From positions 3,970,001-4,034,000 of the forward strand of contig NC_019904.1 in assembly GCF_000325705.1 (NCBI RefSeq): DNA of 64,000 nt, in the 5' to 3' direction. Position 1 is the stretch's first letter, and the number at the start of each line of letters is the position of its first letter. Under the pieces are notes generated by a model that had not been told where the DNA came from, did not search any database, and saw nothing but the letters and a program-made list of their open reading frames with translations. Below, one piece after another: positions 1 through 8,920 of this stretch. The translations under genes were made by a program, and so were the position numbers. This stretch comes from Echinicola vietnamensis DSM 17526. GTDB taxonomy: Bacteria; Bacteroidota; Bacteroidia; Cytophagales; Cyclobacteriaceae.

Positions 1-1
1 C

Positions 2-556
2 ATTAAACCTAAACCAGAAAAGGGCCTTATTAAATTCGTAGTTAACCGATTGCTCAGCTTTTCGATGGTGGCCTCCATTGGATTTGTGTTGTTGATCTCC
101 TTGGTTATTGATACTGCTATCGTGATTTTCTTTAATGAATTATCGATGCTTTTCGAAGGGCTTTCTAGCTATTTGGCTGCGATTACGAATTTTATCATCA
201 CACAGGCCATGATGGTATTGATTTTTGGCTTAATGTACAAGATATTACCTGATGCCCAAGTGAAGTGGCGATCGGTATGGTTAGGGGCTTTTTGTACCAT
301 GCTGCTGTTTGCACTTGGGAAATACTTGATCGGATTTTACTTGGGAAATAGTGATATTGGTAGTGCCTATGGAGCTGCCGGTTCCTTGGTGATCTTTTTG
401 GTTTGGGTATATTATTCCGTGATCATTTTTCTGTATGGGGCACAAGTTACCTTCTATATTGCGGAAAATACCGGCAGAGGTATCAAACCGGTAAAAAATG
501 CAGTGAAAATCCAAGTAAAAGAAATTGAAGATACGGAGGATATAGAGGAAGATTAA
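2..556 (+). CDS. YihY/BrkB family inner-membrane protein, 3' part
   Basis: The reading frame is open from base 2, so the gene starts outside the window; 184 residues are visible. They contain several long hydrophobic helices, a PDAQVKWRSVWLGA-type loop and a glycine-rich YGAAGSLVIFLVWVYYS helix, followed by a charged Lys/Glu/Asp tail. This pattern is typical of the C-terminal half of the YihY/BrkB family of multi-spanning membrane proteins, whose function is poorly defined (older labels as ribonuclease BN are wrong). The stop codon overlaps the end of the convergent SDR gene by 4 bases, leaving no room for a separate terminator. Confidence 0.85.
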   Translation: MKPKPEKGLIKFVVNRLLSFSMVASIGFVLLISLVIDTAIVIFFNELSMLFEGLSSYLAAITNFIITQAMMVLIFGLMYKILPDAQVKWRSVWLGAFCTMLLFALGKYLIGFYLGNSDIGSAYGAAGSLVIFLVWVYYSVIIFLYGAQVTFYIAENTGRGIKPVKNAVKIQVKEIEDTEDIEED

Positions 557-1320
557 CTGGTAAATCCACCATCTACGGTAAAGATACTGCCAGATATGTA
601 ACTCGCCGCAGGAGAGGCCAGGAATAGAGCCAAGGCAGCTATTTCCTCCGTTTTACCAAGCCGCTTGATGGCCAATCGCTTCATGATGACATCCATGATT
701 TGATCGTTTCCCCAAAGGGCTTTGCTAAAATTGGTTTTGATAATTCCTGGACAAATGGCATTGACACGAATCTTTTGTTGGCCCCATTCTTTGGCGCATA
801 CTTTGGTGAGGGAGTGCAGGGCCGATTTGCTCACACTATAAATGCCCAGTTGCGGTTCTGGGGACAGTGCTCCGATGGAGCTGATGTTGATGATGGAAGC
901 TTGCGAAGATTTCCTGAGGTGGGGAAGACAAAGTTTGGAAAGCTCAAAAGGGGCTTTCACGTTCACGTCCATTATTTTATCAAAAAGCTCCAATGTGGTT
1001 TCATGGACAGGTCCCATATAAGGATTGGTTCCGGCATTGTTCACTAAGATGTCTATTTGGCCATAGGCTTCAATGGTTTTTTCGACCAACTGCACGAGTT
1101 CATTAGGGCGGCCGACATTGCAGGCAATTCCCATGATATCGTATCCTTTTTCGTATAGTTTTTTAGCAATTTCATCCAGGTGTTCTTGGTGCCTGCTGCA
1201 AATGACAACTTTGGCACCTGCGGCAGCAAAAAATTCAGCGATGCTCAAGCCTATTCCTTTACTAGCCCCCGTAATGAGGGCCACTTTATTGTTAAGTGAA
1301 AACAATGACGATAGATCCAT
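553..1320 (-). CDS. SDR family NAD(P)-dependent oxidoreductase
   Basis: This 255-residue protein is a classical short-chain dehydrogenase/reductase with a Rossmann fold. Residues 17-24 are the cofactor-binding TGASKGIG, 94-97 the NNAG structural motif, S147/S148 and Y161-x-x-x-K165 the catalytic Ser/Tyr/Lys set, and the end (SGSIFTVDGGFTS) is typical of glucose/3-oxoacyl-ACP reductase-like SDRs. Length and start fit the family. The substrate cannot be deduced. The gene converges on the YihY gene with a 4-base overlap. Confidence 0.9.
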   Translation of the reverse strand: MDLSSLFSLNNKVALITGASKGIGLSIAEFFAAAGAKVVICSRHQEHLDEIAKKLYEKGYDIMGIACNVGRPNELVQLVEKTIEAYGQIDILVNNAGTNPYMGPVHETTLELFDKIMDVNVKAPFELSKLCLPHLRKSSQASIINISSIGALSPEPQLGIYSVSKSALHSLTKVCAKEWGQQKIRVNAICPGIIKTNFSKALWGNDQIMDVIMKRLAIKRLGKTEEIAALALFLASPAASYISGSIFTVDGGFTS

Positions 1321-1547
1321 CTCTTCTAGGTTTTGATCACGAAAACTGTTGGATTAAGATAGGAAATTTAGTGAAATAGTTTGGATGAATTCATGTTAAT
1401 TTTTCAAAAAAATAGTCGTTTTTAAGTTGTTTTTGGCAATTTGTCCTGATGACCCACATGATGTTTTGCTCCTAATGGATTAGAAGTTTTGAAACGGATG
1501 ATGGTTTTTCGCATCCTTGGGCAAGTAGGATAGGGGGAATGGAAATT

Positions 1548-1578
1548 AAAAAGCCCGATTTATAAAACCGGGCTTTTT
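1548..1578 (-). terminator. Intrinsic terminator of the TetR gene
   Basis: AAAAAGCCCG and CGGGCTTTTT form a stem around an A/T-rich loop. Read on the minus strand it follows the tetR-type stop codon and ends in a T run. Read on the plus strand it also has a T run, so it may work in both directions. Confidence 0.8.
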
Positions 1579-1616
1579 AGGATGGAAATATGTCAGATTA
1601 TAGAAATACACTTTTG

Positions 1617-2318
1617 TCAGAATAAGCTGCCTTGTACCGCTTTTGGCCTTTGGGCCTGAATGGTACCTTTCAGCATTTCGTGAATGAGTTTTATGAAACC
1701 GTTTTTCCAATTTTCCTGGCTGATTTTGACCTCCTTCTTCTCGTATTCGATCGGTCCCATTAGCCGCTCATAACCTATCATCATGGTCCAGATGGTGTAG
1801 AAGGTGATCTCTGGCTGTAAGTCGGGTCGCATGGAACCATCTCGCACGCCATGCGATATCAATTGAATCCCAATTTTAGCCGGATCATGGTGGATTTCAA
1901 GCAGTTCATTGAAATTTGGGCTGTCAAGAATAAGTGGATCCATTAGCTTCCGTTTTTCTGGATCGTTAAACTGTGCCATTAACCCCATAAAGTTAAGAAT
2001 GGCTTCATGGTACATCTTGTTTTCCGAAGAGAATGTAATGAATTGCTCGATCAGCATCGTGATCAGGTCAATCCCGGATTTCCCTTTGGTCTTTTGTGTG
2101 TCACGGAAGATGTCCTTTAACTGCTCATAAGCCTTTTTGGTAACTGCCATGTACAGGTCTTCCTTATTTTTGTAATAAAAATAAATCAGCCCTTTGCTCA
2201 TTTTGGCCTGTTTCGCCACTTCATCCATTTTGGTGGAATGATAGCCTTTGGAAGCAAACAACTGGATGGCAGCCTCCAATATCTCCTTTTCTTTTTTCTG
2301 TCTTTCGTAAACTCCCAT
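1617..2318 (-). CDS. TetR/AcrR family transcriptional regulator
   Basis: This 233-residue protein starts with a TetR DNA-binding domain (residues about 7-55; ILEAAIQLFASKGYHSTKMDEVAKQAKMSKGLIY-type helix-turn-helix with the usual F/Y-rich third helix). The remaining all-helical region would bind ligand and dimerise. TetR proteins usually repress a neighbouring gene or their own gene. Here the neighbours are an SDR oxidoreductase and tyrS, so the target is not obvious. The start lies next to an A/T-rich region with a TACCTTTA box on the minus strand, one base off the Bacteroidota -7 consensus. Confidence 0.92.
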   Translation of the reverse strand: MGVYERQKKEKEILEAAIQLFASKGYHSTKMDEVAKQAKMSKGLIYFYYKNKEDLYMAVTKKAYEQLKDIFRDTQKTKGKSGIDLITMLIEQFITFSSENKMYHEAILNFMGLMAQFNDPEKRKLMDPLILDSPNFNELLEIHHDPAKIGIQLISHGVRDGSMRPDLQPEITFYTIWTMMIGYERLMGPIEYEKKEVKISQENWKNGFIKLIHEMLKGTIQAQRPKAVQGSLF

Positions 2319-2523
2319 GGTACTAAAAAGTATTTGTGTTAAATAGGGTTTAAAGGTATTGAACTTTATTTAAAATTGATACTTTGTTGTTTAAAAAAGT
2401 GGAAAAAAATAGAAAATTTGATGATGACTATTTTTCAGTTAGATACATTACTTAACTGTAAACCAGTGTTTTACTGGTTGTGAGCGCAGGGGTCAATATG
2501 AAAGGGGCGATTAAAAAGTATAA

Positions 2524-2585
2524 GAGGCTGTCTCAAATGCACCCATATCGTAGCTATCGATAAGGTGTCATGAAGAGACAGCCTC
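2524..2585 (-). terminator. GGCTGTCTC-type hairpin downstream of tyrS
   Basis: GAGGCTGTCTC (2524-2534) and GAGACAGCCTC (2575-2585) form a perfect 11-base inverted repeat with a 40-base loop, nine bases after the tyrS stop on the minus strand. The same stem recurs at 8926-9010 and 14658-14689. Confidence 0.7.
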
Positions 2586-2593
2586 CAGCATCA

Positions 2594-3892
2594 TTAATTG
2601 ATTATTTTAATGATAAAATAATTCTTTTTGCCTTTTTGGACGAGAAGGTATTTGCCTTGCAGGAGTTCCAGTCCTTCAGTGGTGGCTTGTGGATCAGAGA
2701 GCTTATTTTTGTTAATGCTCACGCCACCGCCTTGGATCATTTTACGGGCTTCACCTTTTGAATTAAATATAACGCCTTGGCCTTTATCACCGAGAAGGTC
2801 TAGGATGCCGGTCGTTTCTTTGTAGGCTTCCATGGTCAGTTCCACTTGGTCGACGCCTTCAAAAACCTGAAGGAAAGTACGTTCGTCCAATGCCGCCAAG
2901 TCCTCGGTAGAGGATTTGCCAAAAAGGATCGAAGAGGCTTTTACCGCCATTTCATACTCTTTCTCGGAATGGACCATAATGGTTATCTCTTTGGCGATTT
3001 CCTTTTGGAGAATTCTCAGGTGTGGTGCTTCCGCATGGTCCTTTTCCAGCTTTTCGATGGTTTCCTTGTCCAGCGTAGTAAAGATTCTGATGTACTTGGA
3101 AGCGTCTTCATCGGAGACATTCAGCCAAAATTGGTAAAATGCATAAGGAGAAGTCTTGTCAGGATCCAACCATACACTGCCGCCTTCTGTTTTTCCGAAT
3201 TTGGAACCGTCTGCCTTGGTGATCAAAGGAACCGTTAGCGCATAGGCGCTGCCACCTTCTTTTCTCCTGATCAGTTCCGTACCTGTGACGATATTTCCCC
3301 ACTGGTCAGAGCCCCCTAGCTGCATGGTGCAGTTTTTATTTTTCCACAGATGGTAAAAATCGTACCCCTGGATGAGCTGGTAGGTGAATTCCGTAAAGGA
3401 GAGGCCATTGCCTTCCTCAAGCCTTCGCTTTACGCTGTCCTTGGCCATCATGTAGTTTACGGTGATGTGTTTGCCCACGTCCCTGATAAACTCCAGGAAT
3501 GAAAATTCAGCCATCCAGTCATAATTGTTTACCAATTCAGCTCTGTTCGCTTTATCATCCGCAAAGTTCAGGAATTTCCCAAGTTGCTTCTGGATACCCG
3601 CGATGTTGCTGTCCAGCGTTTCCTTGTCCAAGAGGTTTCGCTCGGCTGATTTGAAAGAAGGGTCACCGATCATGCCTGTGGCACCTCCCACCAGCGCGAT
3701 TGGCTTATGGCCCGAACGTTGGAAGTGAAGAAGGGTCATCACGCCCACTAAGTGCCCTATGTGCAAAGAATCTGCTGTGGGATCAAAGCCCAAATAGGCT
3801 GAGGTAATGCCCTTATTTAGGTGTTCTTCCAATTCCGGAGTCATGTCCTGGACCATGCCTCGCCATCGCAGCTCTTCAATAAAGTTGTTCAT
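2594..3892 (-). CDS. tyrS: Tyrosine--tRNA ligase
   Basis: The protein charges tRNA-Tyr with tyrosine in the cytoplasm. It is a class I synthetase of the TyrRS type: HIGH motif at residues 44-47 (LHIGHL), a KFGKT sequence replacing KMSKS at about residue 235, the tyrosine-site sequence [10 protein letters not shown], and a C-terminal S4-like RNA-binding domain ([11 protein letters not shown]). I chose the ATG at 3892 ([13 protein letters not shown], 432 residues) because it fits the family; an in-frame extension to 3931 would add 13 residues with no family counterpart and would run into the probable -7 box. Confidence 0.95.
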   Translation of the reverse strand: MNNFIEELRWRGMVQDMTPELEEHLNKGITSAYLGFDPTADSLHIGHLVGVMTLLHFQRSGHKPIALVGGATGMIGDPSFKSAERNLLDKETLDSNIAGIQKQLGKFLNFADDKANRAELVNNYDWMAEFSFLEFIRDVGKHITVNYMMAKDSVKRRLEEGNGLSFTEFTYQLIQGYDFYHLWKNKNCTMQLGGSDQWGNIVTGTELIRRKEGGSAYALTVPLITKADGSKFGKTEGGSVWLDPDKTSPYAFYQFWLNVSDEDASKYIRIFTTLDKETIEKLEKDHAEAPHLRILQKEIAKEITIMVHSEKEYEMAVKASSILFGKSSTEDLAALDERTFLQVFEGVDQVELTMEAYKETTGILDLLGDKGQGVIFNSKGEARKMIQGGGVSINKNKLSDPQATTEGLELLQGKYLLVQKGKKNYFIIKIIN

Positions 3893-4258
3893 TGTATCTT
3901 TGAGTGTTTTCAATCTAACGTAAAGCTGCAAAGATAGCGTTTATTGAGAGAAAGTAAATTAAAGGAACACAGATAACGGAGCCATGCCCCATAAAAAATC
4001 ATTCTATCCTAAGAAGTCCAAGATGCAGCCGTATTTATGGCATTCATCCTTCCATTTTGCATGTTAGAAGACAGGGGATTTCTAGAGGGATGGTTACCGA
4101 GCTGCTAAAAGGAAGTGTTAAATTTAGATTTGAAATAAATTAGGGATTTATTTCACTAGACGAGTTTATTCTTTGATCTTTTTTTTAACTTAATTGAAGC
4201 GTTTTTAGCATGGGGATTGACCCATTTTTGACATATTTTCTTACTTAATATAACCTAT
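3893..4258. other. Divergent intergenic region, tyrS / GSCFA gene
   Basis: Besides the tyrS -7 box I see no gene, RNA or strong hairpin in these 366 bases. The part next to the GSCFA gene is A/T-rich and probably holds its promoter. A TTGACA at about 4218 with TATAAC 15 bases downstream resembles a sigma-70 promoter, but this is not the usual Bacteroidota pattern. Confidence 0.5.
3929..3936 (-). promoter_or_regulatory. Candidate -7 box of tyrS
   Basis: TATCTTTG on the minus strand matches the Bacteroidota -7 consensus TAnnTTTG, 37 bases before the chosen tyrS start. I see no convincing -33 TTTG. Confidence 0.5.
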
Positions 4259-5233
4259 ATGAGCACCTTTAGAAGTGAATTGATCATAGAAGAAAACCCA
4301 ACAAAAATCAATAAAGAAGCCAAGATCATGTCACTGGGTTCAGGATTTTCATCGATGATGGCCCAGAACCTCCGGCAATATGGACTGGATGTCATCAGTA
4401 ATCCCTTTGGTCGAATATATAACCCTATAAGCCTTTTTCAACATATCGAATTATTGGGTAAACACACTGAACTGGATGCTTCCTTACTGACCGAGTATGA
4501 AGGAAACTGGAATCATTTTCAGTACAATTTTTTAAGGAGGCAAGCTTCCGAAGGGGAGCTGATGGAGAACATTAAAAAGCAGGTGGATACCATGCAAGAG
4601 CGCTTTAAGAAGCAGGAGTTTTTAATGATCAATTTGGGGACAGCCTATGTGTTCAGACACCTGGAATCCAAAAAAGTGGTGGCCAATTGTCACAAGGCTC
4701 CTCAAGAGCAGTTCGAGAAAGAACTGCTGACACCGGACAAAATACTAGAAGCCTTTAGGCATATTTATCCGCAGCTGAACCATATCAAAAACATTATTTT
4801 CGTGCTCAGCCCGGTGATGCACACCAAGGATACGATTACATTGAACTGTGTCAGCAAATCGGTTTTACGTGTGGCCATACACCAGATTGTCAATGAATTT
4901 CCAGAAGTGAAATATTTTCCTGCTTACGAATTACAAATCAGTGATTTGAGGGATTATCGTTTTTATGAACGTGACCTGTTGCAACCCAATGATCTGGCCA
5001 TTGAATACATTACGTCTAAGTTCAATGAGGCTTATTTTGAGCCAAAATTATTGGAAGCTGCCAGTAAGATGGATGATATCCTCCAAACACTGAACAATTT
5101 GCCCTATAATCCCCAGAGCAGGGATTATGTTTTTGAAGTCAACCAAGCGATCAGCAAACTAAAGCAGCTGGATAATTTCTTGGATCCCCGAAAAGCTGTA
5201 GAGCAGCTTGAAAGCAGGTTAAAGCGGGAGTAA
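4259..5233 (+). CDS. GSCFA domain-containing protein
   Basis: This 324-residue protein fits the GSCFA family, common in Bacteroidota and related to SGNH-type hydrolases; its biological role is unknown. Family hallmarks are an NPFGRIYNP segment, INLGTAYVFRH, VANCHKAP, VLSPVMHTKDT and YFPAYELQISDLRDYRFYERDLLQP. The name-giving motif is altered: residues 27-31 read GSGFS instead of GSCFA, so the cysteine is missing while the candidate nucleophilic serine remains. No signal peptide is visible, so it is probably cytoplasmic. It stands alone with a hairpin just after its stop. Confidence 0.9.
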   Translation: MSTFRSELIIEENPTKINKEAKIMSLGSGFSSMMAQNLRQYGLDVISNPFGRIYNPISLFQHIELLGKHTELDASLLTEYEGNWNHFQYNFLRRQASEGELMENIKKQVDTMQERFKKQEFLMINLGTAYVFRHLESKKVVANCHKAPQEQFEKELLTPDKILEAFRHIYPQLNHIKNIIFVLSPVMHTKDTITLNCVSKSVLRVAIHQIVNEFPEVKYFPAYELQISDLRDYRFYERDLLQPNDLAIEYITSKFNEAYFEPKLLEAASKMDDILQTLNNLPYNPQSRDYVFEVNQAISKLKQLDNFLDPRKAVEQLESRLKRE

Positions 5234-5241
5234 AACGCTAC

Positions 5242-5270
5242 GGCCAGCCTAGTTCATCATGGCTGGTTTT
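5242..5270 (+). terminator. Hairpin terminator of the GSCFA gene
   Basis: GGCCAGCC and GGCTGGTT form a stem followed by a short T-rich run. It lies between two convergent genes and may serve both. Confidence 0.55.
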
Positions 5271-6159
5271 ATTTCCTTTCCATCACCAAAACCAATTTAT
5301 CATTTCGGGGGCTTACAGCGATGCGGCTGATGGCCCCATAGCCCGGCATGGATACGGCGGCGATTTTTTCCCATTCCATGCTTTTGTTGATCTTCTTGAT
5401 GAAGAGTTCTTGTCCCTGTGCCATGATAAGGGTGTTTTTGTCGATCCAGGTGAAATCATCCCCTTGACCGAGGGCCACACCGTGGTTGCCTGCTACTTTT
5501 TCTTCAAGGTCATATGACTTGATTTCAAAGGTTTCCTTTCCATTGAGCACCACACTGGTCCCTTTATCGATATAGGTGATTTCGCTTGTTTTAGGCCTTG
5601 TTTGGATGCAATTTCCTACGTTCTCGGCCAATTCGGCCACCTGTTCACGACTATAGGGATAAACCAGTTTATTGGGATCTCCCAAAAGGCTCATGGCAGC
5701 GATGTTATCGTACCATGCATAATAGGCGACTGGTGATAGGTCATCATAGAGCAGTTCAGGCTCTCCAAAATTGATCGGATAAAGCCACAGCCGCTGGGTA
5801 CTGTCCTCTTCCACGGTCACAGCAGAAATATACTGCCCACAATCTGTCAAACGCGGTGAGAACTCACTTTTGCTCGTGGTCCTTGTCATGTTCATGAATT
5901 CTTCTGTGTCAAAGCTGTACACGATGATATCACTGTTACCGTTTTCATCGATCGATGAAAAGGCCACTTGGTCGTTATTGATGAAGGAAGGTTGGTTGTC
6001 ATAGCCTTCACGGTCCGTTAATTTCTGGGCACTTCCCGGAATGATGCTGAAGTTGCCAAACAGCTTTTTGGTCTCGAGTAGGATCAGGTCACAGGAGGAT
6101 TGTGCACGTGCAAAAACTCCAGTTCCTAAAAAAAATAGCAGGCAAAGCGCGTATTTCAT
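5269..6159 (-). CDS. Secreted beta-propeller-like (TolB/WD40-like) protein
   Basis: The chosen start at 6159 (296 residues) gives a clear signal peptide (MKYALCLLFFLGTGVFARAQ); upstream in-frame codons to 6237 add a non-signal stretch and look spurious. The body has repeating blade-like segments such as QPSFINNDQVAFSS, SEFSPRLTDCGQYIS and NDKLVLVMERK, as in TolB/WD40-like PD40 repeats, so a six-bladed propeller in the periplasm or outer membrane is likely. No enzymatic motif is visible. Its ligand and role are unknown. It is transcribed alone toward the GSCFA gene. Confidence 0.7.
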   Translation of the reverse strand: MKYALCLLFFLGTGVFARAQSSCDLILLETKKLFGNFSIIPGSAQKLTDREGYDNQPSFINNDQVAFSSIDENGNSDIIVYSFDTEEFMNMTRTTSKSEFSPRLTDCGQYISAVTVEEDSTQRLWLYPINFGEPELLYDDLSPVAYYAWYDNIAAMSLLGDPNKLVYPYSREQVAELAENVGNCIQTRPKTSEITYIDKGTSVVLNGKETFEIKSYDLEEKVAGNHGVALGQGDDFTWIDKNTLIMAQGQELFIKKINKSMEWEKIAAVSMPGYGAISRIAVSPRNDKLVLVMERK

Positions 6160-6833
6160 CTTTTCGTTTTCAATGGGTTTAAACTGTTTAAAAGCTAAAA
6201 TACAAAAGGAAAGTGGTTTTGACGAACTGGTGATCATTATTTCTCAAATGATCATTCGCGCTTTTAAGGCTGTATTTTACACCTGTGCCGGTTTTCGGGG
6301 GATATTTGCACATCCATGAAGTGCCCCAAAATAGTCGAAACAGGTAAAACCTGAGCGCGACCTATTTTTAGTATTAAAAACGTCAATGAACCCTTTTTGG
6401 GAGGGTGTGGGTTTGAAAATGTGTGGCAAACCCCAAATACTAAGACTGGCACGACTCCCACCCCTAAATCTCTCCCTAAGCCTCGCAGTGACGTTTTTTT
6501 TCCACCTGAAATTTAAAGCTTCTTTTAAAGAAACATGAGCATGAGTGGATCAGCAGGTAAATGCCTCCAGTAATACTTTGAAAGTCGCATACCAGATAGG
6601 TTGACTTTTTGGGTAGAATCGGGGATACCTATCTGCTTAATATTTATCTTTAGGAGATTGGGAGTATTCCAAGATGAAAGACTGTACCTTGTCGATAAAC
6701 CATCCAACCAAAAGTGTTCGGAATCGATCGTTTTTTGTTCGGTATTGACCAATTTTAAAGAGGTAAAAGGGGCTCTATGCTTAATTGAGCTGCATTTTGG
6801 TAACTGGCATCCTTTTAGTATTTGTATGGACAC
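6160..6833. other. Intergenic region with an inverted-repeat remnant
   Basis: In 674 bases I find no credible gene: the small frames here have no signal peptide, family features or start context. At 6376-6500 there is a sequence bounded by AAAAACGTCA and TGACGTTTTT, described separately. The promoter of the DUF2752 gene should be near the right end. Confidence 0.5.
6376..6500. repeat. Inverted-repeat-bounded intergenic element (possible remnant)
   Basis: AAAAACGTCA (6376-6385) and TGACGTTTTT (6489-6498) are exact inverted copies. Inside lies a GGGTTTG...CAAACCC hairpin, and the right end contains CCTCGCAGTGACG, which resembles the widespread GTCATTGCGAGG-type palindromic repeat. No second copy occurs in the window. 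Confidence 0.35.
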
Positions 6834-7139
6834 ATGATATCAATAAGGAAAATACAAGCAAAATTACCCTTAGAGCTATTGTTTTGGATTGCTGCTTTGG
6901 TGGGCATCATGTTTATCGACCCAAATTCAGCGCACCATTTTACCCTTTGTCCCCTCAGCATGGCGGGGATCGAATGGTGCCCGGGATGTGGATTGGGAAG
7001 AAGCATGAAGCTGTTTGCCTTAGGAGAATTCCGGCAATCGTTTCAGATGCACCCGATGGGAGCATTTGCCTGGGCAGTAATTCCTTATAGGATATTTGAA
7101 ATCATAAGACAACTAAAAACTAGACTTAATTATGGCTAA
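6834..7139 (+). CDS. DUF2752 family membrane protein
   Basis: This 101-residue protein has two or three hydrophobic helices and the family hallmark GIEWCPGCGLGRS (two cysteines, then GxGRS), followed by a conserved HPMGAFAW segment. DUF2752 proteins are small Bacteroidota/actinobacterial membrane proteins of unknown function. I chose ATG at 6834; a TTG at 6822 would add four residues. It overlaps the following TM2 gene by 8 bases, so the two are translationally coupled. Confidence 0.85.
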   Translation: MISIRKIQAKLPLELLFWIAALVGIMFIDPNSAHHFTLCPLSMAGIEWCPGCGLGRSMKLFALGEFRQSFQMHPMGAFAWAVIPYRIFEIIRQLKTRLNYG

Positions 7140-7530
7140 TGTATTAAAGCACCTTCCGGAGTTGGAAGGAATGGAATTGGGCTATATCCAAGGGATCCTC
7201 AAAAACATGGACGATGAGCAAGCGGGGCTTTTTGCCCAAGTATACCGAGCGAGAAGAAAAGACAGCCAGATGGTATTGATCTTGGCACTTTTGGGATTCT
7301 TCGGGTTTGCGGGACTTCACCGGTTTGTTTTGGGACAAATTGGCCTTGGTATTCTATATTTCTTTACGCTAGGACTATGCTGGATCGGTACCATTGTGGA
7401 TTTGGTCAATTATAAAAGCTTGGCCTATGAATATAATATCAAGGTGGCGCATGAGACCCTTTCCATGATGTCTTATAGCGCAGAAAATACAAGTACCCAT
7501 GAACCAAAATCCAATACTGATGAAGCATAA
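7132..7530 (+). CDS. TM2 domain-containing protein
   Basis: The 132-residue protein has a charged N-terminal helix (residues 1-45) and a TM2 domain (about 46-105): two transmembrane helices joined by a short turn, with the GFFGFAGLHRFVLGQIGLGILYF-type pattern and a W-x-x-x-D-L-V/I region. TM2 proteins are small membrane proteins of unknown biochemical role. It sits between the DUF2752 gene (8-base overlap) and the GIN lipoprotein gene (11-base overlap), suggesting one transcript. Confidence 0.9.
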   Translation: MANVLKHLPELEGMELGYIQGILKNMDDEQAGLFAQVYRARRKDSQMVLILALLGFFGFAGLHRFVLGQIGLGILYFFTLGLCWIGTIVDLVNYKSLAYEYNIKVAHETLSMMSYSAENTSTHEPKSNTDEA

Positions 7531-8470
7531 CTGGATAAACCAAGTGGCGGCCCTGATCTTTGGGGCTGCACTGCTCAGTGCTTGCTCGTATTCCGGGAAT
7601 ATGACTGTCGTTTCAGACATCGAAGAGGTGTTTGATGGTGTACAGTCGGTTGAAATTTACGGTGGCCCTCTTGAGGTAACCTATGAAGGAAGGGCTGGTG
7701 TCACGGAAGTGTCATTAAATGCATACCTGGAATCAAATAACCCAGAAGGAGTGGAGATTCACTACGAAATGGAAGGAGACCGGTTGGTCATCGAGTGGGA
7801 TCAGCGAGAGGGCTTCGGCAGCTGGGGCAACCATAGAAACAAAGGCTTCATTAGTGTCATCGGGCCAAAAGAAATGGCACTTAAGGTAAAAGGCGGGTCT
7901 GGAGTCGTCAATGTTTCCAATGTGATCCATGATGAAGTGAATATTTCTGCCGGCTCAGGAAGGGTGAATGCTTCAGACCTGGAGGTGGACGATATGCGTC
8001 TTACAGTGAGCTCAGGTAGATTAGAGGGAAAAAACCTTAAAGGAAATGTTACCGGAAAGGTTTCTTCTGGTCTGATGGAGCTACATGGCGTGGAAGGAAA
8101 TGTCGATGCAGTAGGAAGTAGTGGAAAGATCGAAATTTCCGATGCTACAGGTAAAGTCGATGTCAAAATCACCTCTGGAAAAATCGAATTGCGAAACATT
8201 GGTGAGCTGGGCAAACTGATCGGCTCTTCAGGAAAGATTGATGCGGAGGAATCAGGCTTGAGTGAAAATACTGAAATTAAATTTAGTTCTGGAGCGATCC
8301 ATATCCAGACCTCCGATGATCTGAATGACTACAATTATGAACTTCGGGCAAGCAGTGGAAGTGTCCGTGTCGGTAATCAGCGAAGTGGAAATAGTTTGCA
8401 CGTCAATAACAATGCTTCCCAAACGGTGCACGGCGCGGTGAGCTCTGGAAGTATCAGTATTGAGAATTAA
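7520..8470 (+). CDS. GIN/DUF4097-type beta-helical surface lipoprotein
   Basis: Starting at ATG 7520 gives a 316-residue lipoprotein with a short signal peptide and lipobox LLSAC (lipidated C22). An ATG at 7499 is also in frame but would lengthen the signal peptide. The mature part repeats short strands with SSG turns (SSGKIE, TSGKIEL, GSSGKID, SSGAIHIQ, SSGSISIEN), as in the putative auto-transporter adhesin head GIN and DUF4097 families, which fold as right-handed beta-helices. A role in adhesion or envelope structure is only presumed. It closes the DUF2752-TM2 cluster and is followed by a strong terminator. Confidence 0.88.
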   Translation: MKHNWINQVAALIFGAALLSACSYSGNMTVVSDIEEVFDGVQSVEIYGGPLEVTYEGRAGVTEVSLNAYLESNNPEGVEIHYEMEGDRLVIEWDQREGFGSWGNHRNKGFISVIGPKEMALKVKGGSGVVNVSNVIHDEVNISAGSGRVNASDLEVDDMRLTVSSGRLEGKNLKGNVTGKVSSGLMELHGVEGNVDAVGSSGKIEISDATGKVDVKITSGKIELRNIGELGKLIGSSGKIDAEESGLSENTEIKFSSGAIHIQTSDDLNDYNYELRASSGSVRVGNQRSGNSLHVNNNASQTVHGAVSSGSISIEN

Positions 8471-8500
8471 TTGGAATAGTATTTTCTAATCATTATAGAT

Positions 8501-8527
8501 AAAAAGCACCCCTTGAGGTGCTTTTTT
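8501..8527 (+). terminator. Intrinsic terminator after the GIN lipoprotein gene
   Basis: AAAAAGCACC, a short CTTGA-type loop and GGTGCTTTTTT make a compact hairpin with a T run, 31 bases after the stop. Confidence 0.9.
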
Positions 8528-8653
8528 CAATTGCCTTTGTGCTGTTTATACTATTGTAGGCGTTAGGTTCTGTAAAATATTGCATATCAATAGGTTGTTA
8601 GAGGTGTTTTTGTTATTTTAATTCATTCATTAACAACTAAACCTTTAACGCTT

Positions 8654-8920
8654 ATGTCATTTATTTGGTGGATTATTTTTGGCTTGATAGCCGGAGCATT
8701 GGCAAAATGGATTATGCCCGGTAAGGATCCGGGAGGCTTTATTGTTACCATCTTGATCGGTATTGGAGGTGCCTTCGTGGGAGGTTATATCGGCCGGGCT
8801 TTGGGCTTTGATAGTGCCGGAGGAAGTGGTTTGGGTTGGGGGCTGATTTGGGCCATCATCGGAGCCCTGATCATTCTCTATATTTGGAAAAAATTTATTG
8901 CCCCTAATTTCTCAAAATGA
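8654..8920 (+). CDS. GlsB/YeaQ/YmgE family stress-response membrane protein
   Basis: This 88-residue protein is nearly all membrane: three hydrophobic helices with the family pattern WWIIFGLIAGALAKWIMPG, then GGFIVTILIGIGGAFVGGYIG and a final WAIIGALIILYIW helix. The family (transglycosylase-associated protein fold) is induced by stress in several bacteria, but its mechanism is unclear. The gene is monocistronic, between terminators on both sides. Confidence 0.93.
   Translation: MSFIWWIIFGLIAGALAKWIMPGKDPGGFIVTILIGIGGAFVGGYIGRALGFDSAGGSGLGWGLIWAIIGALIILYIWKKFIAPNFSK

Noticed and set aside
4218..4246. Sigma-70 type promoter before the GSCFA gene
   Set aside because: TTGACA and TATAAC are only 15 bases apart and Bacteroidota use a different consensus; likely chance in A/T-rich sequence.
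6160..6237. Upstream extension of the secreted propeller-like protein
   Set aside because: The longer form would bury the signal peptide at residue 27; the ATG at 6159 gives a standard exported protein.
6525..6833. 102-codon minus-strand open frame before the DUF2752 gene
   Set aside because: No recognisable domain, signal, start context or partner; it overlaps the probable promoter region of the DUF2752 gene.
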